This document shows positions 18,584 through 26,246 of a stretch of DNA of 64,000 nt, piece by piece. The stretch spans positions 1 to 64,000 of the forward strand of contig JACKNV010000005.1 in assembly GCA_024234735.1 (NCBI GenBank), read 5' to 3'. Each line of letters begins with the position of its first letter. Within the stretch, counting starts at the first letter, position 1. The position numbers were made by a program, and so were the translations under genes. Source of the stretch: Pseudomonadales bacterium (GTDB lineage Bacteria > Pseudomonadota > Gammaproteobacteria > Pseudomonadales > Halieaceae). Below the pieces are notes generated by a model. That model had not been told where the DNA came from. It made no database searches and saw only the letters and a program-made list of their open reading frames with translations.

Positions 18584-19984
18584 GTGACATTGCCAGACAG
18601 TGATATCCTCGCCCGGCTGGAGGATATTGTGGGGCCGGGCAGGGTGCTGTCCGATGCCGATTCCCGTGAGCGCTATGGACGCGACTGGACCCGCTTTCAT
18701 ACCCCGGCGCCTGTGGCGGTAGTGCTGCCCGGGTCGATTGCCGAGGTGCAGGAAGTGGTGCGCCTGGCGGCCAGCGAGCGCCTGGCCATTGTGCCCTCCG
18801 GCGGCAGGACCGGCCTCAGCGCCGGCGCCGTGGCCTGCAACGGTGAACTGGTGTTGGCTCTGGACAGGCTCAATCAGCTGACCGATTTCGACCCGGTGGA
18901 CCGCACCGTGCGCTGCGGCGCCGGCGTGGTTACCGAGCAACTGCAGCAGTTTGCCGCCGGGCAGGGCCTGTTCTACCCGGTTGATTTCGCCTCCTCGGGC
19001 TCCAGCCAGATCGGCGGCAACATCTCCACCAATGCCGGCGGCATCAAGGTCATACGTCACGGCATGACCCGCGACTGGGTGGCCGGTCTCAAGCTGGTCA
19101 CCGGCAGCGGTGAGCTGCTGGATCTCAACCGCGGGCTGGTGAAGAACAACACTGGCTATGACCTGCGACAGCTGGTTATCGGTGCGGAGGGCACCCTTGG
19201 GGTGGTGGTGGAGGCCACCATGGCCCTGTCCCGGCCGCCTCGGGATCTCGCCGTGCTGGTGCTCGGCGTACCCGATATGGCCGCCATCATGTCGGTACTG
19301 GGCTGTTTCCAGAACGCCATCGAGCTGAGTGCGTTCGAATTCTTTTCCGAGCTGGCGCTGGCCAAAGTGGTCGAGCACCAGGGGTTGCAGCGTCCCTTCG
19401 CGACTGCCGCGCCGTTCTACGCCCTGCTGGAATTCGAACAGCCCGACGAGGCCGCCATGGAGCAGGCCATGTCCCTGTTCGAACACTGCGTGGAGAACGG
19501 TTGGGTACTGGACGGCGTGGTCAGCCAGAGCGTGGCCCAGGCGCAGGCTCTGTGGCGCCTGCGCGAGGACATCTCGGAGACCATTTCGCGCTGGACCCCC
19601 TACAAGAACGATATCTCCACCCGGGTATCACAGGTGCCGGCCTTCCTCGCCGAGGTGGAAACGGTGGTCAATGCCAGTTACCCGGAATTCGAGATAGTCT
19701 GGTTCGGCCATATCGGCGACGGCAATGTACACCTCAACGTACTCAAGCCGGACGCGATGGCAATCGGCGAGTTCCAGCGCCGCTGCGGCGAGGTGAGCAA
19801 GTGGGTGTTCGAGATCGTGCAGCGCTACGGCGGCAGTATTTCCGCCGAGCACGGCGTCGGCCTGCTGAAAAAGGACTACCTGCACTACAGCCGGTCGCCG
19901 GTGGAGATCGAGATCATGAAGCAGATCAAGCGCGCCTTCGATCCGCAGGGGATTATGAATCCGGGGAAAATCTTTGACCTTTAG
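18584..19984 (+). CDS. FAD-linked D-2-hydroxyglutarate dehydrogenase
   Basis: A 466-residue flavoprotein of the GlcD/D2HGDH group. The PCMH-type FAD domain shows LAIVPSGGRTGLSAGAVA and QIGGNISTNAGGIKVIRHG; the C-terminal catalytic domain has the metal/substrate motif HIGDGNVHLNVL and the signature SAEHGVGLLKKDYL. It starts at a GTG (18584) behind CGGAGGTAGCCCA. The divergent pairing with serA matches Pseudomonas, where the partner oxidises the D-2-hydroxyglutarate made by SerA and pulls serine synthesis forward. The substrate here is inferred from family and context; D-lactate or glycolate oxidase activity is the alternative. Confidence 0.88.
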   Translation: MTLPDSDILARLEDIVGPGRVLSDADSRERYGRDWTRFHTPAPVAVVLPGSIAEVQEVVRLAASERLAIVPSGGRTGLSAGAVACNGELVLALDRLNQLTDFDPVDRTVRCGAGVVTEQLQQFAAGQGLFYPVDFASSGSSQIGGNISTNAGGIKVIRHGMTRDWVAGLKLVTGSGELLDLNRGLVKNNTGYDLRQLVIGAEGTLGVVVEATMALSRPPRDLAVLVLGVPDMAAIMSVLGCFQNAIELSAFEFFSELALAKVVEHQGLQRPFATAAPFYALLEFEQPDEAAMEQAMSLFEHCVENGWVLDGVVSQSVAQAQALWRLREDISETISRWTPYKNDISTRVSQVPAFLAEVETVVNASYPEFEIVWFGHIGDGNVHLNVLKPDAMAIGEFQRRCGEVSKWVFEIVQRYGGSISAEHGVGLLKKDYLHYSRSPVEIEIMKQIKRAFDPQGIMNPGKIFDL

Positions 19985-20100
19985 GCGGCTGGCGTTTCTA
20001 CCTTTTTCCGCTGCGGGCGTGGGAGTATGTGCTGCGGGACTCGCCGAATGACCGGCACGGTTGGAAGCAATTCGTGCTCATCCAAGACTTGCTGCAATAG

Positions 20101-20775
20101 CTACTGCGCATGCAGCGTCTTCACCCCCTGGGACGTCCCCAGCAACAACACGTCCGCCGGCCGCAGGGCAAACAGGCCGTTGGTCACCACTCCGGTGATA
20201 TTGTTGATCTTCTGCTCCATCGCCAGCGGCTGCGGGATCGGGAAATTGTAGACATCGAGAATGACGTTGCCGTTGTCGGTGACCACTCCCTCGCGGTAGA
20301 CCGGGTCGCCCCCCAGTTTCACCAGCTCGCGGGCCACATGGCTGCGGGCCATCGGGATCACCTCGACCGGCAGGGGAAACTGCCCCAGGGTGTGCACCAG
20401 CTTGCTTTCATCGGCGATGCAAATGAACTTGGCCGCCACGGCGGCGACGATTTTTTCGCGAGTGAGCGCCGCGCCGCCGCCCTTGATCAATTGCAGGGCG
20501 GCATTGCTCTCGTCGGCGCCGTCGACATAGAAATCCACCTGGTCGACCGTGTTCAGGTCGTAGACCGGGATACCGTGGCTTTTGAGCCTGGCGGCGGAGG
20601 CCTCCGAGCTGGCGACGGTGGCATTCACCAGGCCTTTTATGCCCGCCAGGCGGTCGATGAACAGGTTGGCCGTGGAGCCCGTGCCGATACCCAGCACCGA
20701 GTCGTTTTCCAGCAGCGGCCTCAGGTAGTCCAGTGCCGCGTCGGCCACTGCCTGTTTCAACTGCTCCTGGCTCAT
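20101..20775 (-). CDS. rpiA: Ribose-5-phosphate isomerase A
   Basis: Interconverts ribose 5-phosphate and ribulose 5-phosphate. The product is 224 residues, as in other bacteria. Motifs: [17 protein letters not shown] (phosphate loop), [20 protein letters not shown], and the active-site block [26 protein letters not shown]. It supplies a substrate of the transketolase encoded at 5456. It converges on the D2HGDH gene, with a 116-bp gap in which I see no clear terminator, and diverges from ilvA across 164 bp. Confidence 0.97.
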   Translation of the reverse strand: MSQEQLKQAVADAALDYLRPLLENDSVLGIGTGSTANLFIDRLAGIKGLVNATVASSEASAARLKSHGIPVYDLNTVDQVDFYVDGADESNAALQLIKGGGAALTREKIVAAVAAKFICIADESKLVHTLGQFPLPVEVIPMARSHVARELVKLGGDPVYREGVVTDNGNVILDVYNFPIPQPLAMEQKINNITGVVTNGLFALRPADVLLLGTSQGVKTLHAQ

Positions 20776-20813
20776 GCTCTGTCCTCGATGCCGCGCGGGT
20801 GACGGAAGCGGCC

Positions 20814-20819
20814 ATTATA
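20814..20819 (-). promoter_or_regulatory. Consensus -10 hexamer for rpiA
   Basis: TATAAT on the minus strand, 39 bp before the rpiA start. The -35 region is poor, so this is only a candidate promoter. Confidence 0.4.
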
Positions 20820-20939
20820 GGCCAAGGGGGCAGGAGCGATCACCAATAATACCCGAATGGCCGGCCCGCCGGGGCTGAAAATCCCCGGCGGCTGATTTAA
20901 TATGGCCGGCTCGCCAGCAACTTCCGGTGCTACGTCGCC

Positions 20940-22469
20940 ATGCCACAGTCCTATATCAAGCGAATCCTCGATGCGCGGGTCTACGACGTCGCCAGGGAAA
21001 CGCCGATCCAGGAGGCCGAGCTGATGTCCCGGCGGCTGGGCAACCACGTGTGGTTGAAGCGCGAGGACCTGCAGCCGGTGTTTTCATTCAAGTTGCGCGG
21101 CGCCTACAACAAGATGAGCCGGCTTAGCCCTGAGCAGCTGGCTGCGGGTGTGGTGGCGGCCTCCGCGGGCAACCATGCCCAGGGGGTGGCCATGGCCGCC
21201 CAGCAGTTGAATGTCAGGGCGACCATCGTGATGCCGCGCCCGACGCCGCAGATCAAGGTCGATGCGGTGCGCAACCGCGGCGCCCGTGTGGTTCTGCACG
21301 GCGACTCCTTTGAAGAGGCGGCCGCCCACGCGCGCAAGCTGGTCGAGGAAAAATCCATGACCTATGTGCACCCCTTCGACGACCGCGATGTGATTGCCGG
21401 GCAGGGTACTGTCGGCATGGAAATCGTGCGCCAGCACCAGCAACCGCTGGATGCGCTGTTTGTCCCTGTTGGCGGAGGGGGGCTGCTGGCGGGTGTGGCG
21501 GCTTACGTAAAATATGTATGGCCGCAGACCCGGATCGTGGGCGTTGAACCGGAGGATGCGGCCTGCCTGCAGCTGGCCATGCAGAAAGGGCGGCGCGCGA
21601 CCCTGCAGGAGGTGGGCCTGTTCGCCGAGGGTTGCGCCGTCGCGCAGATCGGCAGGGAAACCTTCCGGATTATTCGCCATACGGTCGATGAGGTCATCAC
21701 TATCTCGACGGACGAGATGTGCGCCGCGATCAAGGACATCTTCGAAGATACCCGCAGCATTGCCGAACCGGCCGGCGCCCTGGGCCTGGCGGGCCTCAAG
21801 AAGTATGCCGAGCGCACCGGCGTCCGCGACCAGCACCTGCTGGCCGTCGTCAGCGGCGCCAATACCAATTTCGACCGCCTGCGTTACATCTCCGAGCGCA
21901 CTGAGACGGGCGAGCACCGCGAGGCGGTGATCAGCGTGACCCTGCCCGAGCGCCCCGGCGCCTTTCGCACTTTCTGCAGCGCCCTGGGTCGGCGTAACAT
22001 CACCGAGTTCAACTACCGCTTCGCCAGTGCCGAGTCGGCCCAGGTGTTCGTGGGGCTGTCCGTCATTCCCGGTGGGGACGATCTCGCCGAGCTGCTGTCG
22101 GAGCTGCAACAGCGGGGCTATGTCACCGAGGACCTCACCGACAACGAGGTTGCCAAGCTGCACATTCGCTACATGGTAGGGGGTCACGCACCGGCCGCGG
22201 TAACCGACGAACGGGTGTACCGCGTGGAGTTTCCGGAGCGCCCCGGTGCCCTGCTGCGATTTTTGTCCGGTCTGGGGCAGCGCTGGAACATTACCATGTT
22301 CCACTATCGCAACCACGGCGCCGCCTACGGGCGTATCCTGGTGGGGGTGCAGGTGCCGAAAAACGAGCGGCGCGCCTTCGAAGGGGTGCTCGATGACCTG
22401 CGCTTTCCCTATTGGGAGGAAACGGACAATCGTGCCTATCAGCTGTACCTGGCCAATCGACCGGTATAA
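20940..22469 (+). CDS. ilvA: Biosynthetic threonine deaminase IlvA
   Basis: PLP enzyme that converts threonine to 2-oxobutyrate, the first step of isoleucine synthesis. The product has 509 residues, the length of the allosteric biosynthetic form. The PLP lysine is in QPVFSFKLRGAYNKM (about K51), the glycine loop is VPVGGGGLLAGVAAY, and two ACT-like regulatory modules follow (AVISVTLPERPGAFRTFCSA and RVYRVEFPERPGALLRFLSG), so isoleucine inhibition is expected. A 9-bp GC stem (20866-20874 with 20883-20891) lies just upstream of a TTTAATAT -10-like element. The rpiA-ilvA divergent pair is kept from Pseudomonas. Confidence 0.97.
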   Translation: MPQSYIKRILDARVYDVARETPIQEAELMSRRLGNHVWLKREDLQPVFSFKLRGAYNKMSRLSPEQLAAGVVAASAGNHAQGVAMAAQQLNVRATIVMPRPTPQIKVDAVRNRGARVVLHGDSFEEAAAHARKLVEEKSMTYVHPFDDRDVIAGQGTVGMEIVRQHQQPLDALFVPVGGGGLLAGVAAYVKYVWPQTRIVGVEPEDAACLQLAMQKGRRATLQEVGLFAEGCAVAQIGRETFRIIRHTVDEVITISTDEMCAAIKDIFEDTRSIAEPAGALGLAGLKKYAERTGVRDQHLLAVVSGANTNFDRLRYISERTETGEHREAVISVTLPERPGAFRTFCSALGRRNITEFNYRFASAESAQVFVGLSVIPGGDDLAELLSELQQRGYVTEDLTDNEVAKLHIRYMVGGHAPAAVTDERVYRVEFPERPGALLRFLSGLGQRWNITMFHYRNHGAAYGRILVGVQVPKNERRAFEGVLDDLRFPYWEETDNRAYQLYLANRPV

Positions 22470-22557
22470 ATCTTCAGAAAACCAGCAATGACGGGGGTTT
22501 CAGGCTTTTCTTTCAGCCTGCCCTGTTCTAAAATGGCGAAAAATTTGCGGAATAATT

Positions 22558-22584
22558 ACAAAAAAAAAGCTGGCCCAGCCAGCT
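22558..22584 (-). terminator. Rho-independent terminator downstream of ygfA (minus strand)
   Basis: AGCTGGC (22568-22574), loop CCA and GCCAGCT (22578-22584) form a 7-bp stem; read on the minus strand it is followed by at least eight T residues. It would end the transcript running from zapA, 6S RNA and ygfA, about 200 bp after ygfA. Confidence 0.8.
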
Positions 22585-22645
22585 GAACATAACAAGCAGG
22601 CCCTGCGAAGGGCTTTGATCGGGACTGTAGTGAGAGACAAGCAAA

Positions 22646-22792
22646 GTGACGCATAAACCGGATTTACTGTTCGTGCTGTTGGTTGCGTTCGGCCTGGGCG
22701 TACTGGTTACCCTGTTCGTGCCGGTGGCGGCCGGCGACCCGGTGCCCGCTCCCGCCTCCGAATTGCAGGCCGGGGTCATCATCGACGACTAG
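22646..22792 (+). CDS. Candidate 48-residue single-pass membrane protein
   Basis: A short frame from GTG 22646 to TAG 22790-22792. It reads MTHKPDLLFVLLVAFGLG, continuing as a hydrophobic helix to about residue 27, then a Pro/Ala-rich segment and the acidic end VIIDD. The layout is that of a small inner-membrane protein with a short tail. The upstream GAGACAAGCAAA is a weak ribosome binding site. Its last four bases overlap the end of the convergent ygfA. I do not recognise a family; coding status rests on the clean transmembrane layout and the tight fit against ygfA. Confidence 0.45.
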   Translation: MTHKPDLLFVLLVAFGLGVLVTLFVPVAAGDPVPAPASELQAGVIIDD

Positions 22793-23385
22793 GTTGCCGC
22801 TCGGTTCCGGTGGCCGCGGTATGTGCCGGACTCCGTTACCACGACATCCAGGGGTATATCCCACTCCTGCCAGGGTATATGCGGCACCTCCTGCACTGAA
22901 TAGGCCAGGCCCGCGAGCAGCGGGCCGTTGATACCCGCCAGGCTGCGATCATAGTAACCTCCACCCATTCCCAGCCGGCTGCCCTGCCGGTCCCAGCCGA
23001 CCAGCGGCAGGACGACGATATCGAGCTCCCCGGCCTCCACCCGCGGGGCTGTCGCGGGCGGTTCGGCAATGCCGTAGCCGTTGCGGTGCAGCGGTGTGTC
23101 CTCCTCCCAGCCGGCAAAGTCCAGCCTCCTGTCTTCCCCCATTACCGGGAGAAAGAGTTGCTTGGCGGCGGCGCGGCAGCGCGCCGCCAGCGGAGCGGTA
23201 TCGATCTCGGCGTCCATGGGCATGTACAGGGCGATGCGCAGCGCCCGCAACCAGGCGGGCAGGGTGGTGAAGTGCTCACAGGCGGCGAGGGCTGCGCTGT
23301 TGCGCGTTCGGATATCCAACTGCTGGCGCCGCTCGCGCAGCAGTGTGCGTAAGCGGGGTTTGCTGGCGCAGCTGAACTGGGTCAT
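22789..23385 (-). CDS. ygfA: 5-formyltetrahydrofolate cyclo-ligase
   Basis: ATP-dependent enzyme that returns 5-formyl-THF to the folate pool as 5,10-methenyl-THF. The product has 198 residues. The N-terminal basic stretch (LRTLLRERRQQL), the ALYMPMDAEIDTAPL region and the C-terminal signature VVLPLVGWDRQGSRLGMGGGYYDRSL are those of the family. It lies immediately after the 6S RNA gene, as in E. coli and Pseudomonas, where both come from one transcript. The start ATG is at 23385. Confidence 0.95.
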   Translation of the reverse strand: MTQFSCASKPRLRTLLRERRQQLDIRTRNSAALAACEHFTTLPAWLRALRIALYMPMDAEIDTAPLAARCRAAAKQLFLPVMGEDRRLDFAGWEEDTPLHRNGYGIAEPPATAPRVEAGELDIVVLPLVGWDRQGSRLGMGGGYYDRSLAGINGPLLAGLAYSVQEVPHIPWQEWDIPLDVVVTESGTYRGHRNRAAT

Positions 23386-23390
23386 GAAGT

Positions 23391-23571
23391 TGGATTCCCG
23401 GCGTACCGCTGACAGTGCTGCCCTGAACCCGACGGTTCAAGGTGGTGGTTCCTGTGCCGCATCAGGCGTTCCGGACCAGGCCGGACATGCACACCAACAG
23501 CAACGAAGAACCCCCGGTTACAAATTTATCGGCTCGAGGACTGTCTGTCTGGCGTATACGCCAGGGACCCG
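23391..23571 (-). ncRNA. ssrS: 6S RNA
   Basis: About 180 nt between zapA and ygfA, the conserved location of 6S RNA, which binds sigma70 RNA polymerase in stationary phase. Reading the minus strand, I see GAGCCGATA soon after the 5' end, GGTGTGCATGTCCGGCCTGG on one side of the large bubble, and CACCTTGAACC..GGGTTCAGGG near the 3' end, all close to the E. coli RNA. The ends close by a long stem: 5' bases 23570-23556 (GGGTCCCTGGCGTAT) pair with 23406-23392 (GTACGCCGGGAATCC) with few wobbles. Ends are set from this stem and may be off by a few bases. Confidence 0.93.
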
Positions 23572-23576
23572 CCACC

Positions 23577-23582
23577 AGTATA
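23577..23582 (-). promoter_or_regulatory. -10 element of the 6S RNA promoter
   Basis: TATACT on the minus strand, seven bases before the predicted 6S 5' end. No good -35 is seen at 17 bases. It lies just past the zapA stop, so 6S RNA can be made independently of zapA. Confidence 0.6.
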
Positions 23583-23611
23583 ACGCAGAACGGGAAGGCT
23601 GTTGGACGCAA

Positions 23612-23935
23612 TCAGCCGATTTCGAGTTGCCGCAACTGGTACAGCGCATCGTCGAGCTTGCGGTTGATGCGGTTTACCGATTCGACGCCGGGAGCGGCGG
23701 CCGCAACCTCCTCTCCGCCCGCTTCGGAAGCCTGCAGCAACTCGTGACTGATATTGAGCGCTGCCATGACCGCGATACGCTCGAGACCGATGACCTTGCC
23801 GGTGTCGCGAATGCCGCGCATCTGCTTGTCCAGGTACTTGGCCGACACCATGAGCTCGGCTTCCTGCTCCGCCGGACACGCGACCTGGTATTCCTTGTCG
23901 AGGATTTTCACCGTCACGGTATTGGGCTGGCTCAC
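23612..23935 (-). CDS. zapA: Cell division protein ZapA
   Basis: A 107-residue FtsZ-associated protein that bundles FtsZ filaments at the division ring. The N-terminal globular part VTVKILDKEYQVACPAEQEAEL and the helix SAKYLDKQMRGIRDTGKVIGLERIAVMAALNISHELL match the family; the C-terminal coiled coil is short here (INRKLDDALYQLRQLE). It starts at GTG 23935, three bases after the stop of the TIGR02449 gene, so the two are probably co-translated. 6S RNA follows. Confidence 0.94.
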   Translation of the reverse strand: MSQPNTVTVKILDKEYQVACPAEQEAELMVSAKYLDKQMRGIRDTGKVIGLERIAVMAALNISHELLQASEAGGEEVAAAAPGVESVNRINRKLDDALYQLRQLEIG

Positions 23936-23938
23936 GTC

Positions 23939-24139
23939 TTACTCCATTTCGCGCAGGCGATTGATCATGGCTTCAACCCGGGTGCGCGCGAGTTCGTTTT
24001 TTTCCATCAGTTCCTGGCGCTCGCTGCGCCACCCGGCGCTATCTGCTTTCAGCGCCTGGTTCTCCCTGTTGAGCTGGTTGCACAGGGAGATCAGCTCGTC
24101 GATTTTCTGTTCGAGAAGCTGGAGTTGGGGGTCGGCCAT
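23939..24139 (-). CDS. TIGR02449-family short coiled-coil protein (ZapB-like)
   Basis: A 66-residue protein, MADPQLQLLEQKIDELISLC and on, almost entirely heptad-like coiled coil with Asn/Gln/Glu-rich positions. It matches the small family that precedes zapA in many gammaproteobacteria. Its size and coiled-coil nature recall ZapB, which bridges ZapA to the nucleoid, but this role is inference. The ATG (24139) sits about 28 nt after the start predicted from a very good sigma70 promoter. The frame stays open upstream, but the promoter and family length fix the start. Confidence 0.88.
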   Translation of the reverse strand: MADPQLQLLEQKIDELISLCNQLNRENQALKADSAGWRSERQELMEKNELARTRVEAMINRLREME

Positions 24140-24173
24140 GAGGGTATACTGGGTGCAGTGATCTGTGCCTGCC

Positions 24174-24202
24174 ACTATAGAGCTGGCCCGGCGCAAGGTC
24201 AA
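24174..24202 (-). promoter_or_regulatory. Sigma70 promoter of the TIGR02449-zapA operon
   Basis: On the minus strand TTGACC (24202-24197), a 17-base spacer and TATAGT (24179-24174). This is one of the best promoter matches in the window. Confidence 0.8.
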
Positions 24203-24305
24203 TGTAACAAAACTCATAGGAATCAACAGCCTGCCCTGCTTTCTACAGTAACAGGTAGAGATGGGCGGACACACGGGCCGCGGCGGCGGTCCCGGGGAGC
24301 CACGT

Positions 24306-24902
24306 ATGACCGGTTTGCTGGAGGGCGAACTACCCGTATTCGATCTGCAGGAGATGGCCGATCACCTGCTGGAACAGGGGCTGGCAACACCGCCCTCGGA
24401 GTTGCACGGTTGCCTGTGTGGTTTGCTGGCGGCGGGTGCTGCCCAGGATGCCGAGGCCGGCCTGGCGGGCCTGAACGCGGCCCTCGACCTGGATGTGCAC
24501 GGCGAACTGGCGGCGCAGCTGATGGAGCTGTATACCGTGACCGCGCTCGCCCTGCAGGATGACGAATTTGATTTCCTGCCGCTGTTGCCGGATGACAGTT
24601 GCGAGTTGTACGAGCGCACTCTTGCCCTGGCGGCTTGGTGCCGCGGATTCCTGGCGGGCTACACCCGGGCGGTGGCGATGGCGGGCAGGCAGGGCGAGCG
24701 TGTGGCGGCTGACAGCGCGGAGATTCTGCGCGACCTGGCCATCATCGCCCAGGCCGAGCTGGACGAGGAGGCGGAGGTGGAGGAATCCGAGAACAGTTAT
24801 GCCGAGCTGGTAGAGTATATCCGGGTGGCGGCGCTCAATGCCTACATGGACAATGCCTTCGCGCCGGTGGCGATACCCGCGGATCGCCGGCAGCTGCACT
24901 AG
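24306..24902 (+). CDS. ygfB: UPF0149 family protein YgfB
   Basis: A 198-residue helical protein of the UPF0149 family. Seen are the N-terminal PPSELHGCLCGLLAAG, the central LALAAWCRGFLAGY and the acidic C-terminal stretch AQAELDEEAEVEESENSYAE, all typical. In Pseudomonas YgfB is linked to control of beta-lactamase and peptidoglycan-recycling genes; that role may not hold here. ATG 24306 follows GGGGAGCCACGT; an earlier in-frame ATG at 24261 would add 15 unusual Gly-rich residues. It leads the ygfB-pepP-ubiH-ubiI operon, conserved from E. coli. Confidence 0.93.
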   Translation: MTGLLEGELPVFDLQEMADHLLEQGLATPPSELHGCLCGLLAAGAAQDAEAGLAGLNAALDLDVHGELAAQLMELYTVTALALQDDEFDFLPLLPDDSCELYERTLALAAWCRGFLAGYTRAVAMAGRQGERVAADSAEILRDLAIIAQAELDEEAEVEESENSYAELVEYIRVAALNAYMDNAFAPVAIPADRRQLH

Positions 24903-24926
24903 GTTGTGCCGGGCGCGAATACATTC

Positions 24927-26246
24927 ATGAGTATCAGTAAAACCGAATTTGCCCGGCGCCGCAGAAACCTCATGGCGCTGATGGAGCCCAACAGTATCGC
25001 TATCATTCCCTCGGCGCCGGAACAACTGCGCAGTCGCGATACCGAGTACCCCTATCGCCAGGACAGCGATTTCTACTATCTCAGCGGTTTTACCGAACCG
25101 CAGGCCGTGCTGGTGCTGGCCCCGGGTCGCCGCCACGGCCAATATGTCATCTTCTGCCGGGAGCGGGACCCCGCCACGGAACTGTGGCACGGTTATCGCG
25201 CCGGTCCCGAGGGCGCCTGTGCCGACCACGCGGCGGATGACGCCTTTCCCATTGGCGACATCGACGATATTCTGCCGGGGCTCATAGAGGGGCGGGAGCG
25301 GGTGTACTACTCGATGGGGCGCAGCGCCGCGTTCGATCGCCAGATCATGAGTTGGGTCAACAGTATTCGCAGCAAGGAATCGACCGGGGCGGTGCCGCCC
25401 GGGGAATTTACCGATCTCAATCACTTCGTGCATGAACTGCGCCTGGTGAAAAGCGCGGCTGAACAGCGCCTGCTGCGACAGGCCGGGGAGCTCACCGCGC
25501 GCGGCCATAAACGCGCCATGGGGCATTGCGCGCCGGGCCGCTACGAATACCAGCTGGAGGCGGAGCTGTTGCACGAATTCGCCTCCAGCGGCGCCAGGCA
25601 CGCGGCCTATCCCAGTATCGTGGGCAGTGGCCCCAATGCCTGCACCCTGCACTATGTGGAAAACAGCCGGGCCATGCGCGACGGTGAACTGGTGCTGGTC
25701 GATGCCGGCTGCGAGCTGGAGTATTATGCCGCCGACGTGACCCGCACCTTCCCGGTCAACGGGCGCTTCAGCCGCGAGCAGCGTGCGCTGTACGAGATAG
25801 TGTTGCAGGCACAGGCTGCGGCCATCGCCGCAATCCGTCCGGGCAACAACTGGAACCAGCCTCACGATGCCAGCGTCGAGGTGATCACCCGGGGCCTGGT
25901 CGAGCTCGGTTTGCTGAAGGGGCGGGTCGACCGGCTGATCAAGCGCGAGGCCTACCGCGAGTTCTATATGCACCGGGTCGGGCACTGGCTGGGGCTGGAC
26001 GTCCACGATGTGGGCGACTACCGGGTGGCGGGCAGCTGGCGCCAGCTGGAGCCGGGCATGGTGATGACGGTGGAGCCGGGTATCTACGTATCGCCCCACA
26101 ACAGCAAGGTCGCCAGGAAATGGCGCGGCATCGGCATACGCATTGAGGACGATGTATTGGTTACCGGCGACGGCTGCGAAGTGCTGACAGCGAGTGCGCC
26201 CAGCTCCGTGGAGGAGATCGAGGCGTACATGGCGGCGACAGGGTGA
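24927..26246 (+). CDS. pepP: Xaa-Pro aminopeptidase PepP
   Basis: Manganese enzyme that removes N-terminal residues preceding proline. The product is 439 residues. An N-terminal creatinase-like domain (PYRQDSDFYYLSGFTEPQAV) precedes the pita-bread domain with all five metal ligands: Asp in VDAGCELEYYAAD and DVTRTF, His in HRVGHWLGLDVHDVGD, and Glu in TVEPGIY and GIRIEDD. I chose ATG 24927 (MSISKTEFARRR); a GTG at 24906 would add seven residues. Its stop overlaps the GTG start of ubiH. Confidence 0.95.
   Translation: MSISKTEFARRRRNLMALMEPNSIAIIPSAPEQLRSRDTEYPYRQDSDFYYLSGFTEPQAVLVLAPGRRHGQYVIFCRERDPATELWHGYRAGPEGACADHAADDAFPIGDIDDILPGLIEGRERVYYSMGRSAAFDRQIMSWVNSIRSKESTGAVPPGEFTDLNHFVHELRLVKSAAEQRLLRQAGELTARGHKRAMGHCAPGRYEYQLEAELLHEFASSGARHAAYPSIVGSGPNACTLHYVENSRAMRDGELVLVDAGCELEYYAADVTRTFPVNGRFSREQRALYEIVLQAQAAAIAAIRPGNNWNQPHDASVEVITRGLVELGLLKGRVDRLIKREAYREFYMHRVGHWLGLDVHDVGDYRVAGSWRQLEPGMVMTVEPGIYVSPHNSKVARKWRGIGIRIEDDVLVTGDGCEVLTASAPSSVEEIEAYMAATG

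Noticed and set aside
22646..22792. Treating the small frame as only the tail of the ilvA spacer
   Set aside because: The single hydrophobic helix with a defined start and a stop fitted to ygfA is unlikely in random GC-rich spacer; kept at modest confidence.
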